Shown one piece after another: positions 62,478 to 64,000 of a stretch of DNA of 64,000 bases. How positions within the stretch are numbered: the first letter of the stretch is position 1; each line of letters starts with the position of its first letter. This DNA comes from Aquilaria yunnanensis. Taxonomy: Eukaryota; Streptophyta; Magnoliopsida; Malvales; Thymelaeaceae. Position numbers and translations under genes: made by a program. The DNA lies in assembly GCA_039654915.1 (NCBI GenBank), contig CM077594.1:33949001-34013000 (forward strand). The letters are read 5' to 3'. The notes below the pieces were generated by a model. The model was not told the DNA's origin. It did no database searches and saw only the letters and a list, made by a program, of their open reading frames with translations.

Positions 62478-63829
62478 ACCTTGACGTCGAACTTCAATCA
62501 CGTTTTCAAACACAGTCAATTTTCTCTTACGTTAGGAGAGTTCCTTACATAGAGGTTCTAAGGAAATCTCCGGAATCTCAAACTTCAATCAATTTTTCAA
62601 ACGCAGTAAATTTTTTGGAACGATATGAGAGTTCCTCCCGTAGAGGTTCGAAAGAAATCTCCTTAACCTCAAATTTCAATCAATTTTTCAAACACAGTCC
62701 ATTTTCTCCAACGATAGGAGAGTTCCCGTCGTACAGGTTCTAAGGAAATGTCCTTAACCTCAAACTTCAATCAATTTTTGAAACAAAGTCAAGTTTTCTT
62801 CAACGATGGAAGAGTTCCTGCCGTAGAGGTTATAAGGAAATCACATTAACCTCAAACTTCAATCAATTTTTCAAACACAGTTAATTTTCTCATACGATAG
62901 GAGAGTTTCTATCGTAGAGGTTCTAAGGAAATCTCCTGAATCTCAAACTTCAATCAATTTTTCAAACGCAGTCAATTTTTTGGAATGATAGGAGAGTTCC
63001 TGTCGTGGAGGTTCTAAGGAAATCTCCTTAACCTTAAACTTTAATTAATTTTTCTAACACAGTCAATTTTCTCTAACGATAGAAGAGTTGCTATCGTAGA
63101 GGTTATAAGGAAATCACCTTAACCTCAAACTCAACCAATTTTTCTTCAATGATAGGAGAGTTCTTGTCGTAGAGGTTTGAAGGAAATCGCCTTAACCTAA
63201 AAGTTGAATCAATTTTTCAAACAAAGTTAATTTTCTCGAACGATAGGAAAGTTTCTGTCGTAGAGGTTCTAAGGTAATCTCCTTAACCTCAAACTTCAAT
63301 CAATTTTTGAAACATAGTGAATTTTCTCTAACGATAGTAGAGTTCCTGTCATATAAGTTCTAAGGAAATCTCCTGAACCTCAAACTTTAATCAAATTTTC
63401 AAACACAGTCAATTTTTCTTCAACGATAGGAGAGTTCCTGTCGTAGAGGTTATAAGGAAATCTTCTTAATCTCAAACTTTAATCAATTTTTCAAACACAG
63501 TGAAATTTTCTCCAATGATAAGAGAGATCCGGTCGTAGAGGTTCTAAGAAAATCTCCTGAACCTCAAAGTTCAATCAATTTTTCAAACATAGTCAATTTT
63601 TAGTCAACGATGGGAGAGTTCCTGTCGTAGAGGTTCTAAGAAAATATCCTTAACCTCAAACTTCAATCAATTTTTCAAACATAGTCATTTTTCTCCAACG
63701 ATAAGAGAGTTCCTGTCGTATAGGTTCTAAAGAAATCTCCTTAACCTCAAACTTCAATCAATTTTTCAAAAAAAGTCAATTTTTCTTCAACGATAGGGGA
63801 GTTTCTGTCGTAGAGGTTATAAGGAAATC
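62478..63829. repeat. HOR-D copy 6 (1352 bp)
   Basis: Shares several private variants with copy 1 (see copy 1), so it is closer to that distant copy than to its neighbours. Confidence 0.93.
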
Positions 63830-64000
63830 ACCTTGACGTCGAACTTCAATCACGTTTTCAAACACAGTCAATTTTCTCTTACGATAGGAGAGTTCCTTAC
63901 ATAGAGGTTCTAAGGAAATCTCCTGAATCTCAAACTTCAATCAATTTTTCAAACGCAGTAAATTTTTTGGAACGATAGGAGAGTTCCTCCCGTAGAGGTT
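63830..64000. repeat. HOR-D copy 7 (cut by window end)
   Basis: The phase word recurs at 63830 and the expected monomers follow to the end (CTCTTACG, CTTACATAGAGG, TTTTTTGGAACG), so the array continues beyond the window. Confidence 0.92.

Larger units (their letters stand above)
50854..64000. repeat. Satellite array, right block (same monomer)
   Basis: The same 91-92 bp monomer resumes immediately after the LTR, in the same orientation and phase. It begins with the duplicated CCTCA and continues to the window end. The first 4.7 kb is a mosaic of older monomers; from about 55580 it becomes a regular higher-order array. No gene is visible. Confidence 0.97.

Noticed and set aside
1..64000. Telomeric repeats
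   Set aside because: I saw no runs of TTTAGGG or similar units on either strand.
1..64000. CENP-B box
   Set aside because: The dyad region (CTCCTATCGTTGGAGAA on the - strand) has a superficial TCGTTGG but lacks the CGGG half and spacing of the box.
1..64000. 5S rDNA or tRNA-derived origin of the monomer
   Set aside because: No internal promoter boxes, clover-leaf or 5S-like sequence could be recognised in the consensus.

Overview
This window is almost entirely tandem satellite DNA, and I can support no protein-coding gene or RNA gene in it. The repeated unit is an AT-rich monomer of about 91-92 bp (about 37% G+C by my count of one consensus). Roughly 690 copies fill 1-49437 and 50854-64000, all in the same orientation. 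The only other sequence is a 1416-bp TG...CA element at 49438-50853 with a 5-bp target duplication (CCTCA), read as a solo LTR of a retrotransposon. The AT-rich satellite, the long LTR and decay of CpG sites point to a plant nuclear genome, probably heterochromatin and possibly (peri)centromeric. I do not recognise the satellite by name, so the host is an inference.

Layout. 1-11472 holds three near-identical copies of a long higher-order repeat (HOR-A: 3915, 3915 and 3642 bp), followed by a decaying fourth copy to about 12000. 12000-17650 is diverged monomers. 17650-25600 is an older irregular higher-order block (HOR-C, recurrence offsets of 3123 and about 1370-1570 bp). 25600-31190 is diverged monomers; about 1.5 kb of it is paired with 36.2-37.6 kb. 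31190-36286 holds two copies of a 2523-bp unit (HOR-B), with a short third start. 36287-49437 is diverged monomers containing old relatives of HOR-A (38.5-43.8 kb), a copy of the 12-15 kb region (43.8-46 kb) and a 638-bp tandem duplication. The LTR follows. 50854-55580 is further monomers, including a segment paralogous to the LTR's flanks that still carries the empty site. From about 55580 to the end is a young higher-order array of 1349-1352 bp (HOR-D), which runs off the window.

The parts share one history. Monomers were lost, duplicated and exchanged in register (length changes of about 73, 91-92, 182-183, 367, 435 and 638 bp). Blocks of many monomers were then re-amplified locally, giving young homogeneous arrays at both ends and older mosaic in the middle. 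The monomer has two dyads able to form hairpins. Its two CpGs sit at the outer ends of the first dyad, and these are the positions most often changed to TG or CA, as expected if the array is methylated.
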